Assembly (NCBI GenBank): GCA_016110215.1
Contig: JADWQD010000006.1
Coordinates: 1,302,001 to 1,366,000, forward strand
Direction: 5' to 3'
DNA: 64,000 bases
From: Capronia americana
Lineage: Eukaryota; Ascomycota; Eurotiomycetes; Chaetothyriales; Herpotrichiellaceae
Below, in pieces: positions 1-8,319 of this stretch (positions are counted from its first letter, which is position 1; the number at the start of each line of letters is the position of its first letter). Under the pieces are notes generated by a model that was not told where the DNA came from, searched no databases, and saw only the letters and a list, made by a program, of their open reading frames with translations. A program made the position numbers and the translations under genes.

Positions 1-852
1 AACAGCCTTTAAACTGTGCTGACGGACAAAGTGACAACGACCTGCAGCAGATCGCCTACATTCACCCCTGGAAGGGAAAGCTCATCACGACTGCCAAAAC
101 TCGTCTAGGATTCGGAGTCCAGGCTCTGGGAATCGGTCAGGCAGCGCCGATGATTTCTTGGGAGAACTCACACACTATTGCCGCCAATGGAGGCCGCCGT
201 ATCGAACTCCAAAAGTAGGTTACAGTAGACGACAATTTCCCACTCTGACACTGACCAAACATTGTCTTCAAGGCCCGCCGAGTTCTTCTCCCAGGTCCTG
301 AAAAATCCGGATTCACGGTCCAAACTTCAGCTCTGGGCGTCCGTGACTAGGAGTCAATACATGAGGCGGAAAATTGGTCTGGGAATGCCCAAGATCTGGA
401 TGTTGACAGGCTTACTGGAATTGAATGACGGAACAGTACACACTATCAAAGGCAACGAGAAGGGGCTGAACTTAGGGCTTGATCCTCTCGTCGCAGCAGC
501 TCTTACTGGAGTTGGCGTGGGTGCTTCCATCGAACTTGGTCACGGCGCGACTCTGGACTTCCAATCTCAATTGGGGGGTGCGGCGGTGTATGCTGCAAAG
601 TTCGAACTTCTGAGGACGGAATATAAGGCTTGGGATAGAGAGGCCGGCCTGGCTCTCACAGAATTCCAGCTGCATCCCGATACCACATTCGCTGGAGCGG
701 TCGTCCTCGGCGAAGGTGATGAAACAGAGGAGATCGCGCAACTAAGCGTGGAAGCAGGCGGAGACAGGGAGATCGAGCATGGAGATACAGATGATGATTA
801 TTGGGAGGCATTCGAGGAAGCCGAGGAAAGGATGCTCGATTATTTGATGTGA
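1..852 (+). CDS. Unknown fungal protein, 5' end cut by window edge
   Basis: The frame is open from base 3. An intron at 215-272 (donor GTAGGT, CTGAC branch-like site, acceptor AAG) joins exon <1-214 to 273-852 in phase, ending at TGA 850-852. The visible part is about 260 residues. It contains a stretch around KIWMLTGLLEL and an alternating hydrophobic region rich in Gly, Ala and Val, followed by a very acidic tail. I do not recognise a named domain. The pattern 'lysine, hydrophobic, TGL' followed by a Gly/Ala-rich segment is seen in uncharacterised fungal proteins, but I cannot assign a function. The N-terminus lies outside the window. The splice and the C-terminus are well supported by frame continuity. 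Confidence 0.6.
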
Positions 853-1735
853 CTGAGCATGTACTCGAGCTCGTTTTCCCTATCAATATTTTACCGGTCG
901 AATGTCTCGACTTGACTCATTTAGTAGTACATCGTCGCCAACGCCCACAACGCAATTCCAGAGGCCATACTCTAACGTGTGCCTCTCCGAGCCACTAACC
1001 ACTGTGATTGGCGTCTGTTCTCATTTTTTGAACCCCAAATTTTTAGGTGAAGCATACTTTTCTTGGCTGTAGGCTTGTTGAGAGACACCATAAAGAACTA
1101 GAGATTGCCGATGTGGTAGGGGCTCTCATCGACGAATATGAGGTTTCAACAGATCGCTGGGCGCGTCGTGGACAACGCAAGCGACTGTACAACCATATCC
1201 AGTTATTAGTGGAAAAGCTACCATCCACTGAGCTAAAGAGAGTACCGAGTAATGAGACGTGGTTGCCTAGACCGCATTGTCAATCTGGCAGCACGTAGCT
1301 TATTGATGGCCATAAAAGTGAGCCTTCTGTGAGGGAGGCAAAATACGTCTTTGGCTCACTCGGCTCTCCCGAGCCGACCATAGGGCGGCATCACACTAGT
1401 CCCTTTTTCTCTGCTAGGCAGTTGTATGAGTAAGTAAACTGCCGCGATCCCCGCCCAGGCAGTCTCGAGGCTCCGGGCGCCACTCCCCCGGACTTCTTCC
1501 ACCAACTGCAACTGCAGGCTTCAGCTTACACAGTATCAAGCAGGGAGTACGAGCACAACAAACGCAACAACACCCGACTTGTCACTTCGTCCATGCGATT
1601 CGTTCCACGTCTGAGACATCCCCGGTACTGAGTACTCATCGCTCTGAACACCACAAAGGGCAATCAACCTGCGGGTATTACCCTCAGCTTCCATCGCTCG
1701 CTCACCTCAAACAACCGCTCCAGCCACCACCGGCC
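853..1735. other. Intergenic region, no confident gene
   Basis: A frame at 1047-1298 (+) reads protein-like (rich in E, R and L) after a possible TTTTTAG acceptor at about 1046, but has no ATG and no recognised domain. A short perfect inverted repeat, TCGGCTC/GAGCCGA with a 4-base loop, lies at about 1359-1376. The last part is the probable 5' leader of the SNARE gene. Confidence 0.3.
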
Positions 1736-2593
1736 ATGTCCAATCCCTCGCAACTCCTCCTCCTCGCCGACCACATTAAACTCTCCCTCCTCGAGCGCGA
1801 GCGGGCCATCTCATTACACCTCGACCCGAACCCGTCGCAAGACTCCAACATCGCGCGCTCGTTAGAGTCGTTCCGCGAAGGCATTGAATCCCTGTCGTCT
1901 CGCTCTCCCAACGACGAATCGTTGCCGCAACTGCGCTTGCAATATAATGACCTCTCCCGGCAGTTCCAGGGAGATGGCTCCACCACCGCCGACGACATCC
2001 TCCTATCCCCGAACGACCCGACTCTGAAGGAAGATTTCGCCCGAGCCAAGACACGGACATCAAGCGACGCTGCCCGCCAGCAGCACAAGACTTCCAACCT
2101 GAGGAGACAAGACGCCTCGCAAAGCCAGGCGGGGGCCAAAAACGTCCGCTTCAGAGACCACCCTTCGCAAGAATCGCTGAATGATGCTGAGGACGAGGCG
2201 ACCCGCGCGGCGCTCTTCCCCTCACGATACACAGACGCCGAGGACCAAGACGGTCACCGTGCGCGGACGCCGGACCCGACGGCAGACATGTCGAATCAAC
2301 AAATCCACGTGTACCACCAGCAGGTCATTGCCGAGCAGGATGAGCAGCTCGACCGCCTCGGCGAGAGCATCGGCCGACAAAGGCAACTTGCCATGCAGGT
2401 CGGGGATGAGCTCGAGGGCCAAATCGGCTTGCTCGACGAGGTTGATCGCGGCGTGGATCGACATCAAGGGCGCCTGGACGGTGCAAAGCGGCGATTAAAA
2501 GGCGTGAGTCAGCGGGCCAAGGACAACTGGGGCATCACAACCATCATTGTCCTCATCGTGATCTTGGTCCTGTTGATCATCTTGTTGAAGTGA
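1736..2593 (+). CDS. syn8: Syn8-like Qc-SNARE (syntaxin 8 family)
   Basis: A single-exon gene of 285 residues. It would act as a t-SNARE light chain in fusion at endosome/late-Golgi membranes, as known for yeast Syn8 and animal syntaxin 8. Seen in the sequence: an N-terminal helical region (1-75), a disordered charged linker (about 80-180), a heptad-patterned SNARE motif at about 186-262 with the zero-layer glutamine at about Q229 in a GDELEGQ context, and a single C-terminal membrane anchor (about 266-284) ending one residue before the stop. This tail-anchored design is standard for SNAREs. The ATG at 1736 was chosen because it begins the helical domain and is the first ATG of the open frame. 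The exact orthology (Syn8 versus Tlg1) is inferred from the layout. Confidence 0.85.
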   Translation: MSNPSQLLLLADHIKLSLLERERAISLHLDPNPSQDSNIARSLESFREGIESLSSRSPNDESLPQLRLQYNDLSRQFQGDGSTTADDILLSPNDPTLKEDFARAKTRTSSDAARQQHKTSNLRRQDASQSQAGAKNVRFRDHPSQESLNDAEDEATRAALFPSRYTDAEDQDGHRARTPDPTADMSNQQIHVYHQQVIAEQDEQLDRLGESIGRQRQLAMQVGDELEGQIGLLDEVDRGVDRHQGRLDGAKRRLKGVSQRAKDNWGITTIIVLIVILVLLIILLK

Positions 2594-3670
2594 GCGTTTG
2601 ATATTTGAAACTTTGAGCGGACCAGGCCTTTTAGCCCGACTCGTACTTTTAGACCACCCCAGGATGGGAACCAATGTCTTTTTTGTGACGCAGTGTCTGC
2701 GGGAGGGCAGGCCTTTGATGCCATGCCGTGCTGTGCGTGTTGTGCCGCCCTGGACGGATTGATGCCACGGATGAAGTGTTCATAGGTATGTATACACGGA
2801 GTATGTGTACGTATATGTGTATATACATGGGGCAATCAAACCGGCGAGAAGTCCCGCTGTAACTGGGAGCCCGCCTCTCTGCGCTGACACATCTACTGTA
2901 CTTACATACGTACGGACAGGAACAGAACTTATAGCAAATCCAGCGTGGCATTTTATACTGTGCTGTACTACAGTGAGCGGCACGGTAGCAGACTGCCACG
3001 ATGTAATAGACAGGAATAGACTTAATACTACCTACCTAGTACAGTGCGCGGTACTCGGCCTTTCTCACGGGCCCATCATATCTTCTTAACCCGTTTGCGG
3101 ATATGGCACATCTCAGATCTATATATACTGTGTACTGTGTGTGATTCAAGGCAGGGCAGAGCGAGCAAAACATACAGTACAATACGATACTGATACTTGG
3201 ACCTGGACCTGGACTTGGACCTGGACTTGGACCTGGACTTGGACCTGGACTTGGACCTGGACTTGGACCTGGACTTGGACGTTCGGACTGGTATTCTAAG
3301 GAGAAGGAGCAAAGAGGAACAGTATGAGCATAACCAAGGAAGCAAGGCTTTTTCTATCGCGCGAATCTAGTGGTGCTGTGCTATGCTCTCCGCGAACACA
3401 TCTCCACTGGCCTGGTCTGGTCTGTTCGGCTGTCTTTTCTTTTCAACCCTTGAAGCGCCGCGAGTACCTCTTAGTTCTAAGATGCGGTCTTTCGTAAAAT
3501 GCTGGATGATGATCGTCTCGGCTATCGTGTCTGGTACGGTGTGGCTGTCTGAGCGAATTTCATGTTCCTCAAAAGTGTCGAGTGACGAATTCTTTGACAG
3601 AATGCACGCATCTCGCTCATACTTTCCACAGTTTGAGCTGGCGAGATTCGTGGACCATAACCGACATACA
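2594..3670. other. Intergenic region with simple repeats
   Basis: A convergent spacer between the SNARE gene (+) and the tRNA-binding gene (-). It holds TG/TA-rich runs near 2785-2830 and the 12-bp tandem array listed separately. I see no coding frame I would trust. Confidence 0.6.
3196..3280. repeat. 12-bp tandem array (GGACCTGGACTT)n
   Basis: About seven near-perfect copies of GGACCTGGACTT in a row, with the half-unit GGACCT doubled at the left end. It is a minisatellite in non-coding DNA. On the minus strand it translates to a meaningless Lys-Ser-Arg-Ser run. Confidence 0.9.
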
Positions 3671-4591
3671 TCACCTCACGACGGCGCCCTTGAGAGTCTT
3701 CACTGTACATCGTCCCTTGCCCTCTACGACAAGCCAGCCCTTCTTGTCCTTCTCGCCGTCAATCTCCACGCCCGGCCGACCCGCGTCAAACCCGACCGCA
3801 AGATCGTCACTAGTGAAGAATCCCGGCTGGACACTCTCCCAAACCTTCTTCTTCGGATTTAACTGCTTCTCTGGCCCTTTGCCCTCGCCGTACGGCCATC
3901 CCTCGAAGAAGACCGCGTCACCGGCCTCGGCTCCCTCGGGCGGGTTGACTAGTTCGACGACGCGGTCTGCTGCGTGGGGGTCTGCTCCTTCTTCGGCTGG
4001 CGGAGAAGCGGCAAGAACCATGGCCGCAGACTTTATACTCCGCATGTTGACCGGTTTTAGGTTCGCCACCACCACCACTTTGCGGTTCTGCATCTCTTCC
4101 AGGGGGATGAGTCCGTTCAGTCCGGAGCACACTGTTCGAACCACCTTTCCCGTCTCTTCGTCGACTTGGGTGTGTTCAGTTCCTTCGGCGTCGCCCATGG
4201 CAATCGTCGAGACGTACAGGGAGTCGGCATTGGGGTGGGCTATGGCGCGAAGGATATGGCCGACTCGCAGGTCAATCAGAGCTGGCGAAACGGGTGCTGC
4301 TGGAGTGGCGGGGGCTTTGGGTGGTTTGGGCTGCTTGGGGGCTTTTTCTTTCTTGGGCTTGTTCGCGGGAGGTGCGTCGGGCGCGGCTGCCGTGGTGTTG
4401 GCCTTGACGTTGTCGGCGATTTCATGATTCAGAGCTGCCTTTACGTCGGCGGGGACGGCTTTGTCGGGCGCTGACGAGTCAGCCATGGTTGCGGGCGTGG
4501 ATTGAGGTTTTGTGCGGCCGACGACGAGGGGCCTGTGTTGTGCGGCGGGGGAGATTTTGGAGGGGGGAGTCGAGGTCACTTCGGACGTCAT
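3671..4591 (-). CDS. EMAP-II/Arc1-like tRNA-binding domain protein
   Basis: This should be a tRNA-binding cofactor of aminoacyl-tRNA synthetases (yeast Arc1, human AIMP1/EMAP-II type). The C-terminal ~200 residues match the tRNA-binding OB fold and its EMAP-II extension: LIDLRVGHI at the start, then HPNADSLYVS, VCSGLNGLI, VVVVANLKPVNMRSIKS, and a C-terminal GFFTSDDLAVGFD region. Before it lies a Lys/Pro/Ala-rich linker typical of such cofactors. There is no GST-like N-domain, unlike yeast Arc1. Start choice is uncertain. ATG at 4591 (306 aa) and ATG at 4486 (271 aa) are both plausible. The frame stays open up to ATG 5029 (452 aa), with a basic, acid-poor leader that could be a mitochondrial presequence or simply untranslated. 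No intron is needed. Confidence 0.85.
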   Translation of the reverse strand: MTSEVTSTPPSKISPAAQHRPLVVGRTKPQSTPATMADSSAPDKAVPADVKAALNHEIADNVKANTTAAAPDAPPANKPKKEKAPKQPKPPKAPATPAAPVSPALIDLRVGHILRAIAHPNADSLYVSTIAMGDAEGTEHTQVDEETGKVVRTVCSGLNGLIPLEEMQNRKVVVVANLKPVNMRSIKSAAMVLAASPPAEEGADPHAADRVVELVNPPEGAEAGDAVFFEGWPYGEGKGPEKQLNPKKKVWESVQPGFFTSDDLAVGFDAGRPGVEIDGEKDKKGWLVVEGKGRCTVKTLKGAVVR

Positions 4592-5586
4592 GGGTGATTT
4601 AATCGTCTGAGAGGGTGCGGTACGAAGGCTTTTCTCACCGCGCTCGCCAAGGTGGGTGTCGGAGCGCGATCTCGCAGGTTGTCGTAGTGAACTGAAATTT
4701 TTGTCGAGTGACGGTGGGGTTGTCCCTCTCACTCGTGCTTGACGCTCGTTTCGGAATTTGCCACGCAACAGCGATATATCGAGCTTTCGAGCGCGACTTC
4801 TCGGGGTCAATAGAGGTGTGAGAGAGGATGTTCGTGCATGAGCAAAGTTGACGATGGTATATGACTGGCGGGAGTCATGCAGGTTTGCGCCTGACGAGGC
4901 TGCTCGTGCGGAGTCATAAGTGACAGGCTTGGACTTGCTTCCACGAACAAGTGAAGCAGCTACGACGCGTCCATCCTTCACAATAACCCTGGCAGGGGCG
5001 GTACACACATGCGCTCTAAGAGCATGCATAGCGTTTACGGAGAGGTGAGGTTCCAGTTCAGACCAAGATGGTTACGAGAGGGTCTCTGGACGCGAAGGTT
5101 GGTAGCTGCCCCTTTTCGCCTCTGGAGTTAATCTTACAGCGTGCTCTAGGATATTCCAAACCTCCAGACCACACACTGCGGCGAGATTTAAGCCTGCGCC
5201 AAACAATACTTGAAAAGGTTGGTTTACTGTATGCTAGTCGCGACGCTCAGAAACTGGTCAAGTGCTGAATTTCAATAATGGCCCTAGCGACAGCGGCAGA
5301 TGCTTTCTGCTAGGTGAGGTCACCCACGCAACTCCAGGGTGGGAAGAGCATGAAATGGAAGGGGAAATTCCCAAAGTTGACGGCGCGCCCATCGTATTTA
5401 TCCATCTTCATCCTACTCTAATCCAAAGATGAATAGGGTGGCCAGGGAATCAGAACATTTCACCAGTCAAAATCTATGGTATGTAATTGCCCGCCAAGGT
5501 CATCCGGATCCCGCAATCTACCCTATATACTTCAAGGTGTGCGATCATGTACATCGAATGCACGAGGTATTCGGCGAGCCAGGATA
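4592..5586. other. 5' region of tRNA-binding gene and spacer
   Basis: 4592-5029 is in frame with the downstream gene (possible N-terminal extension). 5030-5586 holds only short frames that shadow the UstYa-like gene on the other strand. Confidence 0.5.
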
Positions 5587-6572
5587 TCACAATGGAATTC
5601 GGCGTTTCTGGTACCAGTCAAGCGTTTGTTCAAAGTTTCTGCACCTGTGATTTGTGTAGAAGTCAGGTACGTAGGCTGCCTTGGCAAATTCAGGCGTCGA
5701 GATATTGAACGTGATCAGCGTAAGGTCGGTGGTGCACTGGAGGCTCATGCGAAGCATATCAATACAATGATCTTGCTCTTGGGGTTAGTGAGGCCCCGTT
5801 TAAAAGCTTTCACACTTGCTTCTTACCGAGATGTTCGCGGATCATGTGAGGAGTTGTCCTGAACATGATCTCTTTGTCGGCGTAGTAATCGAAATATGTC
5901 GCCTTCCGCAGAAGATTCTGACCCCTTCGGTTAAGCTGTCTCCTGTTGATCAAGTAAATCCTCCGAGAACAACTCACCAGGCAGTGTAAGTGATGGAACA
6001 CCTCCAGGTTTACAGCGTATTGGCCACCCTTCTCCTCTGGGTACTTGATCGTAGACTTTAAAGATTTCCCAACCTTAACAACTTCCAAAGCCGAGATGGG
6101 AAATGGATCCTCTGTGACGAAAGCGAAGTCAATATTCATATTGCTCAATCTAGGGAGAAGAATAGTGTACCTGGTGTGATCCGGTCCCACGCAGCATCGC
6201 GCTCAGGGCTAGGGGGACCACGAAACTCGCTGTGATCGTTGAATAAGTCCCCATGAAACATTACGTCTTGGTAATTTCCCAAGGATTTGAGTGCCGGAGC
6301 TAAGCCCATTACTAGATCGTTCGGTATCATCTCCGTCGGATATACATACAATAGGTAGAAAGTCGGTGGGCGCAATATGCATCAGTGCTGAAAAGCGACA
6401 CCAGAGTATAGGAACACCCAAAAAGAGCGATGCAGGCCAATAAGCAGAGGCCGCAAACTAAACTCCATTTGCAAGTCCCTCGAGCGTGTCTAGCACTGCA
6501 GTGCTTTGACTTATTCTTTCCCGTATATATGAATGGCGTGTATTGGTCGTCGACAGCAAACCGGTGGTCCAT
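5587..6572 (-). CDS. UstYa-like oxidase (DUF3328), five exons
   Basis: UstYa-family proteins are membrane oxidases that crosslink aromatic core residues of fungal ribosomal peptides (ustiloxin, asperipin, phomopsin); others act on small cyclic peptides. Exons on the minus strand: 6572-6350, 6299-6171, 6111-5978, 5917-5827, 5771-5587. All introns are 50-60 bp GT-AG and the phases agree, giving 253 residues. Seen: a short cytosolic N-terminus, one membrane segment (about 36-60), the family signature YQDVMFHGDLF then FRGPPSPERDAAWD, a KGGQY stretch, and both hallmark HxxHC motifs: HHLHC at 157-161 and HLDHC at 191-195. A C-terminal HRCRNF follows, in the usual place of HQCRNW. Each splice choice restores the family consensus, notably the acceptor creating HLDHCID. 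It is transcribed divergently from the precursor gene, 772 bp apart. Confidence 0.9.
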
Positions 6573-7344
6573 GAGAGGCTGGTCTGATTTCAACCTTGCC
6601 TTTATGACAAGGACTCAATAAATATAGGTGATCGACCCAGCTCAAGGCACTTAATGGATACACTCTGTGATACAAGTCTTCGTTATATTATCTTCTTCTC
6701 TATCCTCAGCAAGATAGAAAATCGACTCGGCTTCCCTTGGCTTCCAAAGGTTTGAGTGTAGTTAACGGCGCCACTTCGTCGCATCGTGTCTCCTACCTTT
6801 GTGATCTGGCAGTGGCAATACCAGAGAAGAGCACCGGAGGTATGTAACTCAGACTCCGCTGAGAAGCAGACAAAATGTAACTCGAATTCCGGCTAAAAAG
6901 ATAAGATGCGAAGGCTACGTAACACGTGGGCAGCCTCGACAGCCTCGCATGGCTCCTTGGCAAATCTGGGGTAAATCTTGGCTCTTGGCGCCTTGCCGAT
7001 TGGTCGACCTTGAGCGAACAAGGCTGAAGCAGCCACTTGGAACATATACTTGTACTAGACTTGCGAGCTGGGAGTAATTGCCACTGAGTTTCCATTCCTC
7101 ATGCGACGACGGAGTTACAACAAAGCCACGAATCATGCTTGGCATTGCCCGCGTGACCGACCACCACCGGATGAATGTCAAGAACGAGGATCAGAAGGCG
7201 AAGAAAAAAGGCATAAAGGTAGGGCAACAGCACTCCTCATCTAATTCTACAGAGACAGCAGCAACACAATCATTCAATCAAGATTTCCAAATCCAACATC
7301 TCCCACGGGAACGTCATTCTTCCAATTCAAACACCTCGATCACT
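6573..7344. promoter_or_regulatory. Shared divergent promoter of oxidase and precursor
   Basis: A 772-bp spacer between the two start codons. The precursor frame is open upstream from 7078 but lacks signal-peptide character there, so it is most likely 5' leader. I cannot name a specific operator. Joint control is inferred from the divergent layout. Confidence 0.5.
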
Positions 7345-8319
7345 ATGAAATCCGAAATCATTCTCTCTGCCCTTGCCGGCACTCTTTTCTCTCAGGCTTT
7401 TGCTGCGCCGTTGGTCCCTGCCGAGTTGGCTACAGACCAAGTCCTCACAGTCTTGAATTTTGCTCCAGTGGGCACACCTGTTGCCAAACGCACCGCCGAG
7501 GACGGCCCTATCCTCAATCAACCTCTCCGCATCGCGTCCGGTTTGGCGGACTCACCGATCGCTAAACGGGCTGTCGGTGGCAGTCAAGCGCTTGGCCAAC
7601 CATTCTCGCTAACCCCCATTGCCGCAGCCCCAGCGAAAACACCTATCGCCAGAAGAGCCGCGGACGATAGTCCCGTTCTCAATCTACCACCTGGATCGAC
7701 CCCGGTTTCGACGGGAAGCGAATCTTTGCTCAATCTGCCGTTCCAAATCGTCGCAATTCCAATCGCCGCAACTCCAATCGCCGCAACTCCAGTCGCCGCA
7801 ACTCCAGTCGCTGCAACTCCAATCGCCACACCTGTTGCCAAGAGAGCCGCCTGCGATAAACCCCTTCTCTGTGACTCTGCAGATGTACCCATTGCTAAAC
7901 GAGCGGCTCAAGACGACAATGACCTGCCTCTAGGCAGCACCAATGGCAACGTTCATGGCTCCGGCTTCTATTCCATCTACTGGAACGATGTGACCGCCGA
8001 AGCAGTCGACGATGCACCCCCTGTCAAGCGAGCCATTGCCGGTTCCAACGATGCTCCTCCTGTCAAGCGAACCAGTGCCGGTCCCAACGATGCTCCTCCT
8101 GTCAAGCGAGCCATTGCTGGTTCCAACGATGCTCCTCCTGTCAAGCGAGCTATTGCCGGTTCCGATGATGACATGAGCAGTTCTGGGTTCTATTCCATTT
8201 ACTGGAGCGATGTGACCGACGAAGCCTTGGACGATGCTCCTGTCAAACGAGCCATTTTTGGTTCTGATGATGCTCCTCCTGTCATTCGTGACTCTCATCC
8301 TGCGACTGTCGCGAAGTGA
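7345..8319 (+). CDS. Secreted Kex2-processed repeat precursor, probable RiPP precursor
   Basis: 324 residues, one exon. ATG 7345 was chosen because it begins a clear signal peptide (basic/polar start, hydrophobic core, AFA cleavage site near residue 20). The mature part has ten dibasic sites (KR, or RR once) at residues 48, 74, 103, 166, 185, 228, 241, 254, 267 and 301, mostly preceded by P-x-A or PPV, as expected for Kex2 cleavage. Two segments carry an identical aromatic core, FYSIYW, at 208-213 and 282-287, flanked by Ser-Gly before and an acidic DVT-x-EA tail after. Between them stand three 13-residue repeats (A/T-x-AG-x-NDAPPVKR) without a core. The layout matches KEP/dikaritin precursors: signal peptide, repeats, dibasic sites, small aromatic core. 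With the neighbouring UstYa oxidase, an oxidatively cyclised FYSIYW-derived peptide is inferred. A plain repeat-rich secreted peptide remains possible. Confidence 0.88.
   Translation: MKSEIILSALAGTLFSQAFAAPLVPAELATDQVLTVLNFAPVGTPVAKRTAEDGPILNQPLRIASGLADSPIAKRAVGGSQALGQPFSLTPIAAAPAKTPIARRAADDSPVLNLPPGSTPVSTGSESLLNLPFQIVAIPIAATPIAATPVAATPVAATPIATPVAKRAACDKPLLCDSADVPIAKRAAQDDNDLPLGSTNGNVHGSGFYSIYWNDVTAEAVDDAPPVKRAIAGSNDAPPVKRTSAGPNDAPPVKRAIAGSNDAPPVKRAIAGSDDDMSSSGFYSIYWSDVTDEALDDAPVKRAIFGSDDAPPVIRDSHPATVAK
7753..7839 (+). repeat. 15-bp in-frame repeat (pentapeptide AATP-I/V)
   Basis: Four to five tandem 15-bp units encode AATPI or AATPV, at residues about 137-165 of the precursor. The tract has no aromatic residue and ends at the dibasic site at 166-167. 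Confidence 0.85.
7966..7983 (+). other. Putative core peptide 1 (FYSIYW)
   Basis: Residues 208-213 of the precursor. The upstream dibasic site is at 185-186 and the downstream one at 228-229. The tripeptide Y-S-I resembles the Tyr-x-Ile unit crosslinked in ustiloxins (core YAIG or YVIG). Confidence 0.65.
8032..8148 (+). repeat. Three 39-bp tandem repeats, 13-residue KR-ended units
   Basis: Residues 230-242, 243-255 and 256-268. Units 1 and 3 are identical in protein (AIAGSNDAPPVKR); unit 2 differs at two or three residues. They copy the flanks of the core-bearing segments but lack FYSIYW, as if the cores had been lost or never duplicated. Confidence 0.9.
8188..8205 (+). other. Putative core peptide 2 (FYSIYW)
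   Basis: Residues 282-287, identical to core 1 in all six residues, with similar but not identical flanks (SSG before; SDVTDEAL after). The identity of the core against diverged flanks points to selection on the core. Confidence 0.65.

Noticed and set aside
1047..1298. 83-codon plus-strand frame
   Set aside because: Begins with GTG, has no recognised domain and no partner exon I can prove; may be a gene fragment.
3196..3280. Possible CRISPR-like array
   Set aside because: Units are contiguous 12-mers without spacers, in a eukaryotic genome; it is a minisatellite.
6112..6170. Alternative 21-bp intron in the UstYa-like gene (6150-6170)
   Set aside because: Too short for splicing and breaks the frame; the 59-bp intron to 6112 restores phase and family sequence.
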